Origin: Thermomonas brevis
GTDB lineage: Bacteria > Pseudomonadota > Gammaproteobacteria > Xanthomonadales > Xanthomonadaceae
DNA: 64,000 nucleotides
Reading direction: 5' to 3'
Assembly: GCF_014395425.1 (NCBI RefSeq)
Contig: NZ_CP060711.1
Span: 868,001-932,000, forward strand
Shown here: piece by piece, positions 27,319 through 37,628 of the stretch
How the letters are laid out: each line of letters opens with the position of its first letter
How positions within the stretch are numbered: position 1 is the first letter of the stretch
Notes under the pieces: model-generated
What the model was told of the DNA's origin: nothing
Databases searched by the model: none
The model's input: only the letters and a program-made list of their open reading frames with translations
Program-made: the position numbers and the translations under genes

Positions 27319-27843
27319 TCAGTATTTGTCCTTCTCGCTGCCGTTGATCGTCTCGAGCAGTTGCTCGAAGCCGTCCGTCGATTTGGCGACGCTGACCACC
27401 ACGCTTTTCAGGTCGTCGCCGCTGGCGTCGGCGGGAATCTGCGCGACGTAATAGAACGCCTGGGTGTCGTCGGTTCCCTTCAGCACCCAGCCGCCCAGCT
27501 TCTTCTTGCTGGCGTCGAGCAGCGCGGCCGTCGCCACCACGGCCGCGCTGGCCACTTCCTCGTCGTTCCTCGGCTTCGGCGACTTGCCCGCGATCGACAG
27601 CACCTCGCGGATGCGCATGTTGCCCAGCGTCTCCACCGGCGAGCGCACCCAGACGATCTGCGAGCGCCCGTTCTCCACGTCGAACAGCAGCTTGTAGTCG
27701 CCGTCCGCGTCCACCTCGTACTTCAGCCCCAGGGCGTCCAGCTTCTTGCCCACGGACGCATCCGCATTGCCCGCGCGGGCCGCGCCCGGCGCGCCTGCGG
27801 CCATCAGCAGGCAGCAAACCGCCAGCGTCGTCTTGGTGTTCAT
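27319..27843 (-). CDS. Secreted YbjN-like protein, unknown function
   Basis: This 174-residue protein has a signal peptide (LAVCCLLMAAGAPGAARA). The mature part (KKLDALGLKYEVDADGDYKL, then LGNMRIREVLSIAG, GGWVLKG, FYYVAQIPADASGDDL) follows the strand-helix order of YbjN/type-III-chaperone-like proteins, though similarity is only by eye. It starts 34 bp after the 337-residue secreted protein gene and is probably in the same operon. GGGGGAA precedes the ATG. Confidence 0.6.
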   Translation of the reverse strand: MNTKTTLAVCCLLMAAGAPGAARAGNADASVGKKLDALGLKYEVDADGDYKLLFDVENGRSQIVWVRSPVETLGNMRIREVLSIAGKSPKPRNDEEVASAAVVATAALLDASKKKLGGWVLKGTDDTQAFYYVAQIPADASGDDLKSVVVSVAKSTDGFEQLLETINGSEKDKY

Positions 27844-27877
27844 CGTGCGTTCCCCCGTGTCGTGTGGATGGAGCGGT

Positions 27878-28891
27878 TCAAAGGCCCGAACCGAGCTTCC
27901 CGGCGAAGGCGTTGGCGGCTTCCGAAATCAGCCCGCCGAAGACCTCGCGATAGGCGTCCGCGCTGGCGGGCGTCACCGCGCTGGTGCCGCTTTTCTGCGC
28001 CCCGCCGGAGCCGGTCAGGAGGCCGATGGCGGCGGCGATGCCGTTGCCGCGCTTCATCGCGGCGCTGGTGGTGTCGGCGGTGGCGAACAGGTCGGCGTCG
28101 CTGGTCAGCGCGTCGTCCAGCGCCACCCAGCCGTTGTGGCGCATGCGCCCGTTGCCGAAGGTGCGGCCGCCGGCCTCGGTGACGAACTGCAGCTCGGTGT
28201 CGTCCGCCCACAGCATCGGCGCGACCTTCACCCGCGCGCGCGCGGTGCTGCCGCTGAACAGCGCGTTGTGGCTGCGCTTGTTCGGCTGGCCGTAGGCGGC
28301 GAGGTAGTGGACGTGCAGCAGCGCCGCGTCCAGCGCCTTGGCCACTTCGCCTTCCTTCTTCGCCCGCCCCTGATTCTGCGCATCGATGTTCTTGCGCACG
28401 CTGCCGCGCCCCTCGGCGATCTTCAGGCTGGACTGGTAGAAGGCGCGCATGCCGGTCGGCGCGTAGATCTCGCTGATCTGCGCGTCCACGCCCATGTGCT
28501 TGTCTTCGTTGAGATAGGGGGACGGATGGCCGTACTGCGCGTCCAGCTCGCGGTAGGTGGCGTTGTCCTGCAGCACCGCCGGGTCGAGCACCTCGAAGCC
28601 GGCGCGCTTCAGCGCCGCCACCGTGTCGGCATAGGCCTTGTCGGCGATGGCCTGGAAATCGGCGCCGTCCACGCCTTGCAGCCGGGTGGTCATCGACGCG
28701 CCCACCGCCCCGCGCTGCGAAGCCGCCGCGATCTGGGTGAAGAACTCCACGCCGAACTCGGCGATCACCACCCGCCGATGCCCCTTGATGGCGGCGACGG
28801 ACACATCCAGCTGCGGCGTCTGCGCCAGCAGCGGCAACGACGACAGCAGCAGCAACGCCGCCAGTGCATGGCGCGCCAATCCGGTTTTCAT
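27878..28891 (-). CDS. Secreted protein of unknown function (337 aa)
   Basis: A signal peptide (HALAALLLLSSLPLLAQ) is followed by a conserved-looking body: HRRVVIAEFGVEFFTQIAAA, an Ala-rich helix region (YADTVAALKRAGFEVLDPAV), YRELDAQYGHPSPYLNED and the late segment GVALDDALTSDADLFATADT-like. I recognise no named domain. Similarly sized periplasmic proteins occur in this bacterial family. ATG 28891 has AGGGGA about 7 nt upstream. It is divergent from the response-regulator/kinase cluster, with a 174-bp shared upstream region. Confidence 0.65.
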   Translation of the reverse strand: MKTGLARHALAALLLLSSLPLLAQTPQLDVSVAAIKGHRRVVIAEFGVEFFTQIAAASQRGAVGASMTTRLQGVDGADFQAIADKAYADTVAALKRAGFEVLDPAVLQDNATYRELDAQYGHPSPYLNEDKHMGVDAQISEIYAPTGMRAFYQSSLKIAEGRGSVRKNIDAQNQGRAKKEGEVAKALDAALLHVHYLAAYGQPNKRSHNALFSGSTARARVKVAPMLWADDTELQFVTEAGGRTFGNGRMRHNGWVALDDALTSDADLFATADTTSAAMKRGNGIAAAIGLLTGSGGAQKSGTSAVTPASADAYREVFGGLISEAANAFAGKLGSGL

Positions 28892-28974
28892 GCGGTTCCC
28901 CTTGCGTGATCCGGGCGGACGGCCCGATGCCGTCGACCCCAGCGGCACGGTAGGCAATCGCCCGGCGCGCGCAC

Positions 28975-28993
28975 ATCCCCTGTTCGGGGGGAT
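28975..28993. promoter_or_regulatory. Dyad in the divergent upstream region of the kinase cluster
   Basis: ATCCCC (28975-28980) and GGGGAT (28988-28993) flank TGTTCGG, about midway between the divergent starts at 28891 and 29066. It is a candidate binding site for the LuxR-type regulator encoded next door, or merely a GC hairpin. Confidence 0.3.
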
Positions 28994-29065
28994 CGCCGCC
29001 CGCGGCGCTTGACGGAACGCCGCGCCGCCGCCCAGTCCGCATGGGCCGCGCAGGGGGACGAGCGA

Positions 29066-29713
29066 ATGAAATCCGGGCTGGTGCTGGAAGATCAGGCGAC
29101 GCTGGCCGGCTGGCTGCGGGAGACGCTGGAGGAATGCTTTCCCGGCATCCGCGTGACCCACGCGGACACGCTGGCCGCCGCGCTGCGGCACGTGGAGCAG
29201 GAGGTGCCGGACATCGCGCTGGTCGACCTCGGCCTGCCCGACGGCTCCGGGCTGGACCTGATCCGCGCGTTGAGCGCCCGCCCCAGCGCCTGCGAGATCG
29301 TGGTGACCACCATCTACGCCGACGACCATCACCTGTTCCCCGCCCTGCGCGCCGGCGCAAACGGCTACCTGCTGAAGGACCAGCCGCGCGCGAAAACCGT
29401 GCAGGCGCTGCGCGGCATCGCCAACGGCGAGCCGCCGCTGTCGGCCAGCATCGCCCGCCGGCTGCTGCGGGTGTTTTCCGGCGAAGCCACGGACACGCGC
29501 AGCGAAGCGCTGAAGCTCTCGCCGCGCGAAAGCGAAACCCTGGTGCTGATCGCCAAGGGCTACAAGATCGCGGAAGTCGCCGCCACGCTGGGCGTCAGCG
29601 CGCACACGGCGCACGAATACGTCAAGGGCGTCTACCGCAAGCTCAAGGTCGGCAGCCGCGCCGAAGCCACGCTGGAAGCGGCGCGGCGGGGACTGGTGAA
29701 TCCCCATGCCTGA
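29066..29713 (+). CDS. LuxR-type response regulator of kinase cluster
   Basis: This 215-residue protein has a receiver domain with acidic pocket Glu8/Asp9, phosphorylation site Asp54 in ALVDLGLPDGSG, Thr in VVTTIYADD and Lys in GYLLKDQPRAK. A LuxR helix-turn-helix follows (KLSPRESETLVLIAKGYKIA, VSAHTAHEYVKGVYRKL). AGGGGGAC precedes ATG 29066. Its end overlaps the Ser/Thr kinase gene by 8 bp. A histidine kinase follows that, so this is an operon mixing both phospho-signalling types. Confidence 0.9.
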   Translation: MKSGLVLEDQATLAGWLRETLEECFPGIRVTHADTLAAALRHVEQEVPDIALVDLGLPDGSGLDLIRALSARPSACEIVVTTIYADDHHLFPALRAGANGYLLKDQPRAKTVQALRGIANGEPPLSASIARRLLRVFSGEATDTRSEALKLSPRESETLVLIAKGYKIAEVAATLGVSAHTAHEYVKGVYRKLKVGSRAEATLEAARRGLVNPHA

Positions 29714-32123
29714 AGCCGCCATGCCCGAGCCCGCCGTGGGTGACGCCGACGCGCTGCCGGAGCGGATCGGCCCGTACGCCATCCTCGGCCTGCTCGGCGA
29801 AGGCGCCAGCGGCCGCGTCTATCTGGCCAGCGACGCCACCCTGCCGCGCGACATCGCGCTGAAAGTCCTGCGCAGTCCCGCCCTGCCGGCGGAGGCGCGC
29901 AGCCGCTTCGCGCGCGAGGCGGAGCTGCTGGCGCGGCTGGAGCATCCCAACATCGCGCGGCTGTACGCGGCCGGCGTGGCCGACAGCGACGCCGGCCCGC
30001 TGCCCTACCTGGCGATGGAGCGCATCGACGGGCAGGACCTGCTGGCGTGGGCGAACGCCAGTCCCGCGCCCGGCCTCGACGCCCGGCTCGCGGTGCTGGC
30101 GGCCATCGCCCGCGCCGTGCATCACGCCCACAGCCGCGGCATCGTCCATCGCGACCTGAAGCCGGCCAACATCCTGGTGGACGCGCAGGGCCAGCCGCAC
30201 GTGCTGGATTTCGGCGTCGCCCGGCTGTTGGCGGACGAGGCCGCGGCCACCCGCGAAGGCCAGGTGCTGGGCAGCGTGCCGTACATGAGCCGCGAACAGC
30301 TGCTGGGCGCGCGCGCGTTCGACGACCCGCGCCTGGACGTGTACGCGCTGGGCGTCATCGCCTACCAGCTGCTGAGCGGCGCGCTGCCCTACCCCGGCCT
30401 GTCCGATTCGCCGGTGATCGAAGCCATCGCACTGCTGCGCGAAGTCCACGTGGAGCGCCTGTCGCGGCGCCTGCCGCAGGCGCGCGGCGACACCGAAACC
30501 GTGGTGATGAAGGCGATGGCGCCGGAGGCCGCGCAGCGCTACGGCTCCGCGGCGGAGCTCGCCGACGACCTGGAGCGGGTGCGCCAGCGGCAGCCGATCG
30601 CCGCGCGCCCGCCGACCGCCGGCTACGTGCTGGGCCTGTTCGTGCGCCGCCACCGCGCGCTGGCCGCCGCGCTGGCCTTCGCCGCGCTGGCGCTGGTCGC
30701 CGCCAGCGCGATCTCGCTGCGCTACGGCCTGCGCGAAGCGCGCGCCCGCGCGCAGGCGGAACTGCGGGCGGAGCAGCTGGACGCGGCCAACGCGTTCATC
30801 GACGGCATCCTCGCCGGCGCCGATCCTGAAATGCTGCGCCAGCATCCGCCCAGCCTGCGCGAGTTCCTCGACGACGCGCGCATCGCCCTCGACGGCAACC
30901 GCTCGCTGCCGCCCGCGGTGCGGGCGATGGCCGCGCGCACGATGGCGCTGGCCTACGCCCGCAGCGGCGACGTCGCCATCGGGCTGAAGCAGATCGAAGC
31001 CGCGCAGGCGGCGCTGGACGCGATGCCGTCGACGGACGGCTATACGCGCAACCGATTGCGCGTGGCGCATGCGCAGGTGCTCGCCGCCGCCGGCCGCTAC
31101 GCCGATGCGCTGGCGCGGCTGCGCCCGCTGCTGCTCGCCAACGCGCCGGGCGACGCGCTGTCGCGGCGGCTGTGGCTGGAAGCGCGCGCGGAGGCGGTGA
31201 CCGACACCGCGGGCCTGGGCCGCATGCGCGAGGCCGCCAGCGACGCCGCCGCCCTGCAAGCGGACGCGGCGCACTGGTTGGAACGCAACGACCGGCTGCT
31301 GCTGGACATCGCCTTCCAGCAGGCGGAGCTGCGCCACCAGTCGGGCGACGGCAGGGGCGCGCTGGCCGATTTCGACGCGCTGTTGCCGCGCCTGCGCGAC
31401 GCCCTCGGCCCCGGCAATTCGACCACCCTGTCCGCGCGCCTGGCGCAGGCGGCCATCGTGCGGGAGCTGGGCGACTTCGCCGAGTCCGAACGCCTCACCC
31501 GCGCGCTGATGGCCGACGCCGACCGCGCCCTCGGCACCGGCCACCCGCTGTCCATCACCAGCCGCTACATGCTGGCCGCCGCGCTGCAATCGCGGACGCC
31601 CGATTCGCCCGAAGCGGTGGCGCTGATGCGCGACGTGCTGGCGCGCTACGAGGAACGGCTGGGGCCGGACCATCCCTATGCGCTCAATGCGAAAAGCACG
31701 CTGTCGCTGTTCCTGCAAAAGCAGGGACGATTCGCCGAGGCCACCGCGCTGGCCGGGCAGGCGCTGGCCTCGATGCAGAAGCTGGGCTTCGCCGACGGCC
31801 CGGAAACCCTGCCGCTGCGCAACGCCTACGCGCTGGGCCTGATGCGGCAGGGCAAGCTGGACGAAGCCTGCCCGCGCTTCGAGGACCTGCTGGCGCGCGC
31901 GCGCAAGGCGCTGGGCGATGCGCACCTGCAAACCATCACCTATGCCACCAACGCCGCCGAATGCCTGCTGCTGGCGCACCGCCCCGCCGACGCGCTGGCG
32001 ATCATGGGACCGGCGCACCGGCAGGCCGTGCAGCACTTGGGCGCGGCGCATCCGCAAACCGTCGCCGCCGCGAGCCGGTTGGCCGGGATCCGGGAAGCGC
32101 TGACATCGCACGCTAAGCGTTGA
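29706..32123 (+). CDS. TPR-containing membrane Ser/Thr protein kinase
   Basis: This 805-residue protein has a complete Hanks kinase domain: GEGASGRVYLA (31-41), Lys53, HRDLKPANILVD (148-159), LDFGVARLL (167-175). One membrane segment lies at about 313-336. A long outside part made of TPR-type helical repeats follows (FADGPETLPLRNAYALGLMR, DEACPRFEDLLARARKALGD and similar). TPR-tailed kinases of this kind act in protein-interaction signalling. It overlaps the upstream regulator by 8 bp. A REP copy and a histidine kinase gene follow. Whether it phosphorylates the adjacent two-component proteins is unknown. Confidence 0.9.
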   Translation: MPEAAMPEPAVGDADALPERIGPYAILGLLGEGASGRVYLASDATLPRDIALKVLRSPALPAEARSRFAREAELLARLEHPNIARLYAAGVADSDAGPLPYLAMERIDGQDLLAWANASPAPGLDARLAVLAAIARAVHHAHSRGIVHRDLKPANILVDAQGQPHVLDFGVARLLADEAAATREGQVLGSVPYMSREQLLGARAFDDPRLDVYALGVIAYQLLSGALPYPGLSDSPVIEAIALLREVHVERLSRRLPQARGDTETVVMKAMAPEAAQRYGSAAELADDLERVRQRQPIAARPPTAGYVLGLFVRRHRALAAALAFAALALVAASAISLRYGLREARARAQAELRAEQLDAANAFIDGILAGADPEMLRQHPPSLREFLDDARIALDGNRSLPPAVRAMAARTMALAYARSGDVAIGLKQIEAAQAALDAMPSTDGYTRNRLRVAHAQVLAAAGRYADALARLRPLLLANAPGDALSRRLWLEARAEAVTDTAGLGRMREAASDAAALQADAAHWLERNDRLLLDIAFQQAELRHQSGDGRGALADFDALLPRLRDALGPGNSTTLSARLAQAAIVRELGDFAESERLTRALMADADRALGTGHPLSITSRYMLAAALQSRTPDSPEAVALMRDVLARYEERLGPDHPYALNAKSTLSLFLQKQGRFAEATALAGQALASMQKLGFADGPETLPLRNAYALGLMRQGKLDEACPRFEDLLARARKALGDAHLQTITYATNAAECLLLAHRPADALAIMGPAHRQAVQHLGAAHPQTVAAASRLAGIREALTSHAKR

Positions 32124-32189
32124 ACACGTTCGCCAAGCAAAACCTCCCGCGGGGGCAAGCATCCAGCGTTGCCGGTCGAGAACAAGAAA

Positions 32190-32218
32190 GCTGGATACCC
32201 GCCTTCGCGGGTATGACG
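32190..32218. repeat. REP-type palindromic repeat, single copy
   Basis: Core GGATACCCGC-CTTC-GCGGGTATGACG. Perfect 8-bp stem ATACCCGC/GCGGGTAT with a CTTC loop, preceded by GCT as in the copies at 57709-57791. It occupies the 151-bp gap between the TPR kinase and the histidine kinase genes. Confidence 0.75.
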
Positions 32219-32274
32219 TCTTTCTGATCTTCGTTTCTCTGGCGTCCCTTCGGGAAAACCACCATAATCCGGCG

Positions 32275-33021
32275 ATGCCGTGGCTTGCGCTGCTCGTTTT
32301 CGCCGTCCTCGCCCTCGCCGCGTTCGCATTGGCGATGCATAGACGCGCACGCGCGCTGCGGAAAGCACTGGAGCGCCTGCGCAACGACACCGCCGCACGG
32401 CTGGAAGACGAACGCCGGCAGGGCGCGGACGCCGAGCGTCGCCGCCTGCTGGACGACCTGCACGACGACATCGGCGCGAAGCTGCTCAACCTGATCCACT
32501 CGCTGGAACGCCCCGAACAGGCCGACTTGGTGCGCGCGGTGGTGCAGGATTTCCGCGACGTGGTCAGCCGCAGCCACCAGGACGCCTGCACGCTGCTGCA
32601 AGCATTGGGACAAATCCGCGAGGAAACCGAAGCCCGGCTGGACGCCTGCGGCAGCCGGCTCGACTGGCAGCAGTCCCCCGACACGCCCGATCCCGACCTC
32701 GACGAACAGCAGACCCTGCACCTGTTCCGCATCGTCCGGGAAGCGGTGACCAACGCGCTGCGTCACGGGCACGCCACCCAGGTGCGGATGCGCATCCGCG
32801 CCGTCGCGGACGAACTGCTGCTCGACCTCACCGACGACGGCCCCGGCCTTCCCGCCCCCGGCGCGGGCGCGGCGGGGCGCGGCATCGCCGGCATGCGCCA
32901 CCGCGCCCGGGCCCTGCACGGCAGCATCGGCTGGGAAGCCGGGACGCTGGGCGGCACCAAGGTGATCCTGCGCTTCCCGCTGCCTGCCGGCCCCCTTCCG
33001 GCGACGACCGGCAGGGTATAA
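32275..33021 (+). CDS. Short HisKA_3 sensor histidine kinase
   Basis: This 248-residue protein has a single N-terminal membrane segment ([18 protein letters not shown]) and a coiled helix. The phospho-acceptor His63 lies in [20 protein letters not shown], and there is a complete HATPase ([37 protein letters not shown]). There is no sensing domain, so the input probably comes from a partner, perhaps the TPR kinase just upstream. It is the likely partner of the response regulator at 29066. Its stop codon is embedded in the -10 box of the glycine riboswitch promoter. Confidence 0.85.
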   Translation: MPWLALLVFAVLALAAFALAMHRRARALRKALERLRNDTAARLEDERRQGADAERRRLLDDLHDDIGAKLLNLIHSLERPEQADLVRAVVQDFRDVVSRSHQDACTLLQALGQIREETEARLDACGSRLDWQQSPDTPDPDLDEQQTLHLFRIVREAVTNALRHGHATQVRMRIRAVADELLLDLTDDGPGLPAPGAGAAGRGIAGMRHRARALHGSIGWEAGTLGGTKVILRFPLPAGPLPATTGRV

Positions 33022-33022
33022 T
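33017..33022 (+). promoter_or_regulatory. -10 (TATAAT) of the gcvP riboswitch transcript
   Basis: Perfect TATAAT, with CTTCCG (32995-33000) as a poor -35 at 16 nt. The middle TAA is the stop codon of the upstream histidine kinase gene. Confidence 0.6.
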
Positions 33023-33029
33023 TCCGCCC

Positions 33030-33243
33030 GCACGGAGGGAGAAGCGCGCGGACCTCGTCCCGCAGCGCTGCCGAAGGCGCAACCGCCCGGAATCGCTCAG
33101 GCCCAAGACCGCCGTGTGACCACACTCTGGAGAGATCGGCCGGCCCTCGGGCCCGCGCCGGCGCCGAAGGGGCAAGAAGCCGTGCGGACTCCCCTCCCCA
33201 CCGCGCGCTTCCAAACTCTCAGGCAGAAGGACAGAGCGGGCAT
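33030..33243 (+). promoter_or_regulatory. Tandem glycine riboswitch upstream of gcvP
   Basis: Two glycine-aptamer copies are recognisable. The first runs about 33034-33133, with GCCGAAGGCGCAACCGC, CGCTCAGGCCCAAGACC and the closing CTCTGGAGAG. The second runs about 33135-33241, with GCGCCGAAGGGGCAAGAAGC, AACTCTCAGGCAGAAGGACA and GAGCGGG. GCCGAAGG-GCAA and CTCAGGCxxAAGgAC are the diagnostic core blocks. In proteobacteria such tandem aptamers switch on the glycine cleavage genes when glycine is abundant. It fills most of the 256-bp gap before gcvP. Confidence 0.93.
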
Positions 33244-33277
33244 CCCCTTCACGCGCTGCCGCGCTTCGGATGCCGCC

Positions 33278-36211
<2,934 letters not shown>

Positions 36212-36234
36212 GTCAGGCCCGGTCATGCAGGAAC

Positions 36235-36260
36235 AAAGGCCCCGCATCGCGGGGCCTTTT
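36235..36260. terminator. Bidirectional terminator after gcvP
   Basis: AAAGGCCCCGC / GCGGGGCCTTT perfect 11-bp stem with a 3-nt loop and T/A runs on both sides. It lies between convergent gcvP and the FAD oxidoreductase gene. Confidence 0.85.
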
Positions 36261-36276
36261 CCTTTCGCCGGCAGGC

Positions 36277-37494
36277 TCAGGCCGCGCCGACCCGCTCGAA
36301 CGAGAACAGGTTGGCCAGCGGATGCCGGCGGCGCTCCACCCGCGCCCGCAGCAGGTCGGCACCGAGCATCGAATAGGTAATGCCGTTGCCGCCGTAGGCC
36401 ATCGCGTGGTGCACGCGCGGGCCGGTGGCGCGGTGCGGGCCGAAGAACGGCAGGCCGTCCTCGGTTTCCGCGAACGTGCCCGCCCACGAGAACGCCGGCA
36501 CGATGGCGGCATCGGGAAACATCGACCGGATGCGGTCCAGCAGCTTCGCCGCCTTCTTCGGCACGCGGCGGTCGCGGCGCGCGGGCAGGTCCACGGCGTC
36601 GTCCTCGCCGCCGACCAGCAGCCGGTTGTCGGGCGTGATGCGGAAGTACAGATAGGGGCGCGCGGTTTCCCAGACCATGGTGTCGCGGAACGCGTCCAGC
36701 GCGCCGGCGTCCAGCGGATCGCTGATCGCCGCGTAGCTGCTGCGATTGCGCGCGACGCGCACCGGCAGCCAGCGCTGGGTGGCGTAGCCGGCGGCCAGCA
36801 CGACGTGCTTCGCCATCACCCGCGCGCCGCCGTCGGTGCGCAGCAGCACGTCGCGCGAGCGCGGCTCGATGGCCTCCACGCGGGTGCGGTCGAACACGCG
36901 CGCGCCGTCCTTCTCCAGCCGCTGCAACAGACGCATCGCGAACCGGTACGGGTCCACGCCCGCCGCGGGTCGGGTCAGGATGGCGGCGTGGGCGTCGAAG
37001 CCGTAGCGCTCGCGCACGTCGATGCGCTCCAGCCATTCCACGTCGAAGCCGTGGCGGGCGCGGGCCTCGCACTCCCGCAGCAACCCGCGCCGGTCGCGGC
37101 GCCGGCTGGCGAAGTACAGGCTGTCCGACCTGCGGAAGCCGACGTCGCCCAGCCGCGCCAGCAGCGCTTCCAGCGCCTCCACGGCGGCCACGCAGCTGCG
37201 ATAGGCCAGCAGCGCGTCGGCCTCGCCCAGCCGCTTCGCCAGATCGACCAGATGGGTGTCGATCTCGTATTGCAGCAGCGCGGTGCTGGCGGCGGTGCTG
37301 CCCCAGGCGATGTCGCGCTGTTCGATCACCGCGATGTCGTGACCGTGCGCCGCGAATTCGCGCGCGATCAGCGCGCCGGTGATGCCGCCGCCGACGATGG
37401 CCACGTCGCAGCGCAAATCGGCCTGCGCGCGCGGAAACGCGTGCATCAGCCCGTTGCGCACCGCCCACCACGGATAACCGCTCTTGAGGTCCAT
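36277..37494 (-). CDS. FAD-dependent oxidoreductase (DAO family)
   Basis: This 405-residue flavoprotein has the dinucleotide-binding motif VAIVGGGITGALIAREFAAH (31-50). The DAO-family C-terminal block is FSWAGTFAETEDGLPFFGPH, followed by MAYGGNGITYSMLGADLL. It resembles glycine/D-amino-acid or gamma-glutamylputrescine-type oxidases; the substrate is unknown. Proximity to gcvP is suggestive of amine or glycine metabolism, but the genes are convergent and separately terminated. ATG 37494 is chosen; in-frame ATG 37509 is an alternative. Confidence 0.8.
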   Translation of the reverse strand: MDLKSGYPWWAVRNGLMHAFPRAQADLRCDVAIVGGGITGALIAREFAAHGHDIAVIEQRDIAWGSTAASTALLQYEIDTHLVDLAKRLGEADALLAYRSCVAAVEALEALLARLGDVGFRRSDSLYFASRRRDRRGLLRECEARARHGFDVEWLERIDVRERYGFDAHAAILTRPAAGVDPYRFAMRLLQRLEKDGARVFDRTRVEAIEPRSRDVLLRTDGGARVMAKHVVLAAGYATQRWLPVRVARNRSSYAAISDPLDAGALDAFRDTMVWETARPYLYFRITPDNRLLVGGEDDAVDLPARRDRRVPKKAAKLLDRIRSMFPDAAIVPAFSWAGTFAETEDGLPFFGPHRATGPRVHHAMAYGGNGITYSMLGADLLRARVERRRHPLANLFSFERVGAA

Positions 37495-37570
37495 GGCGCT
37501 TGATCGCATGCCGCCGCTAACGGCGGCGTGAACGCTCCGGTGTCGCCGGTGAGGGGTCACTCCCGCCCGC

Positions 37571-37603
37571 AAAAAGAACGGGCCCCGCAATCGCGAGGCC
37601 CGT
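37571..37603 (-). terminator. Terminator of the M1 aminopeptidase gene
   Basis: ACGGGCC-C-CGC-AATC-GCG-A-GGCCCGT forms an interrupted stem. On the minus strand it is followed by TTCTTTTT. Confidence 0.75.
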
Positions 37604-37628
37604 CTTTTCCATCGTTCGACGCGGCGCC

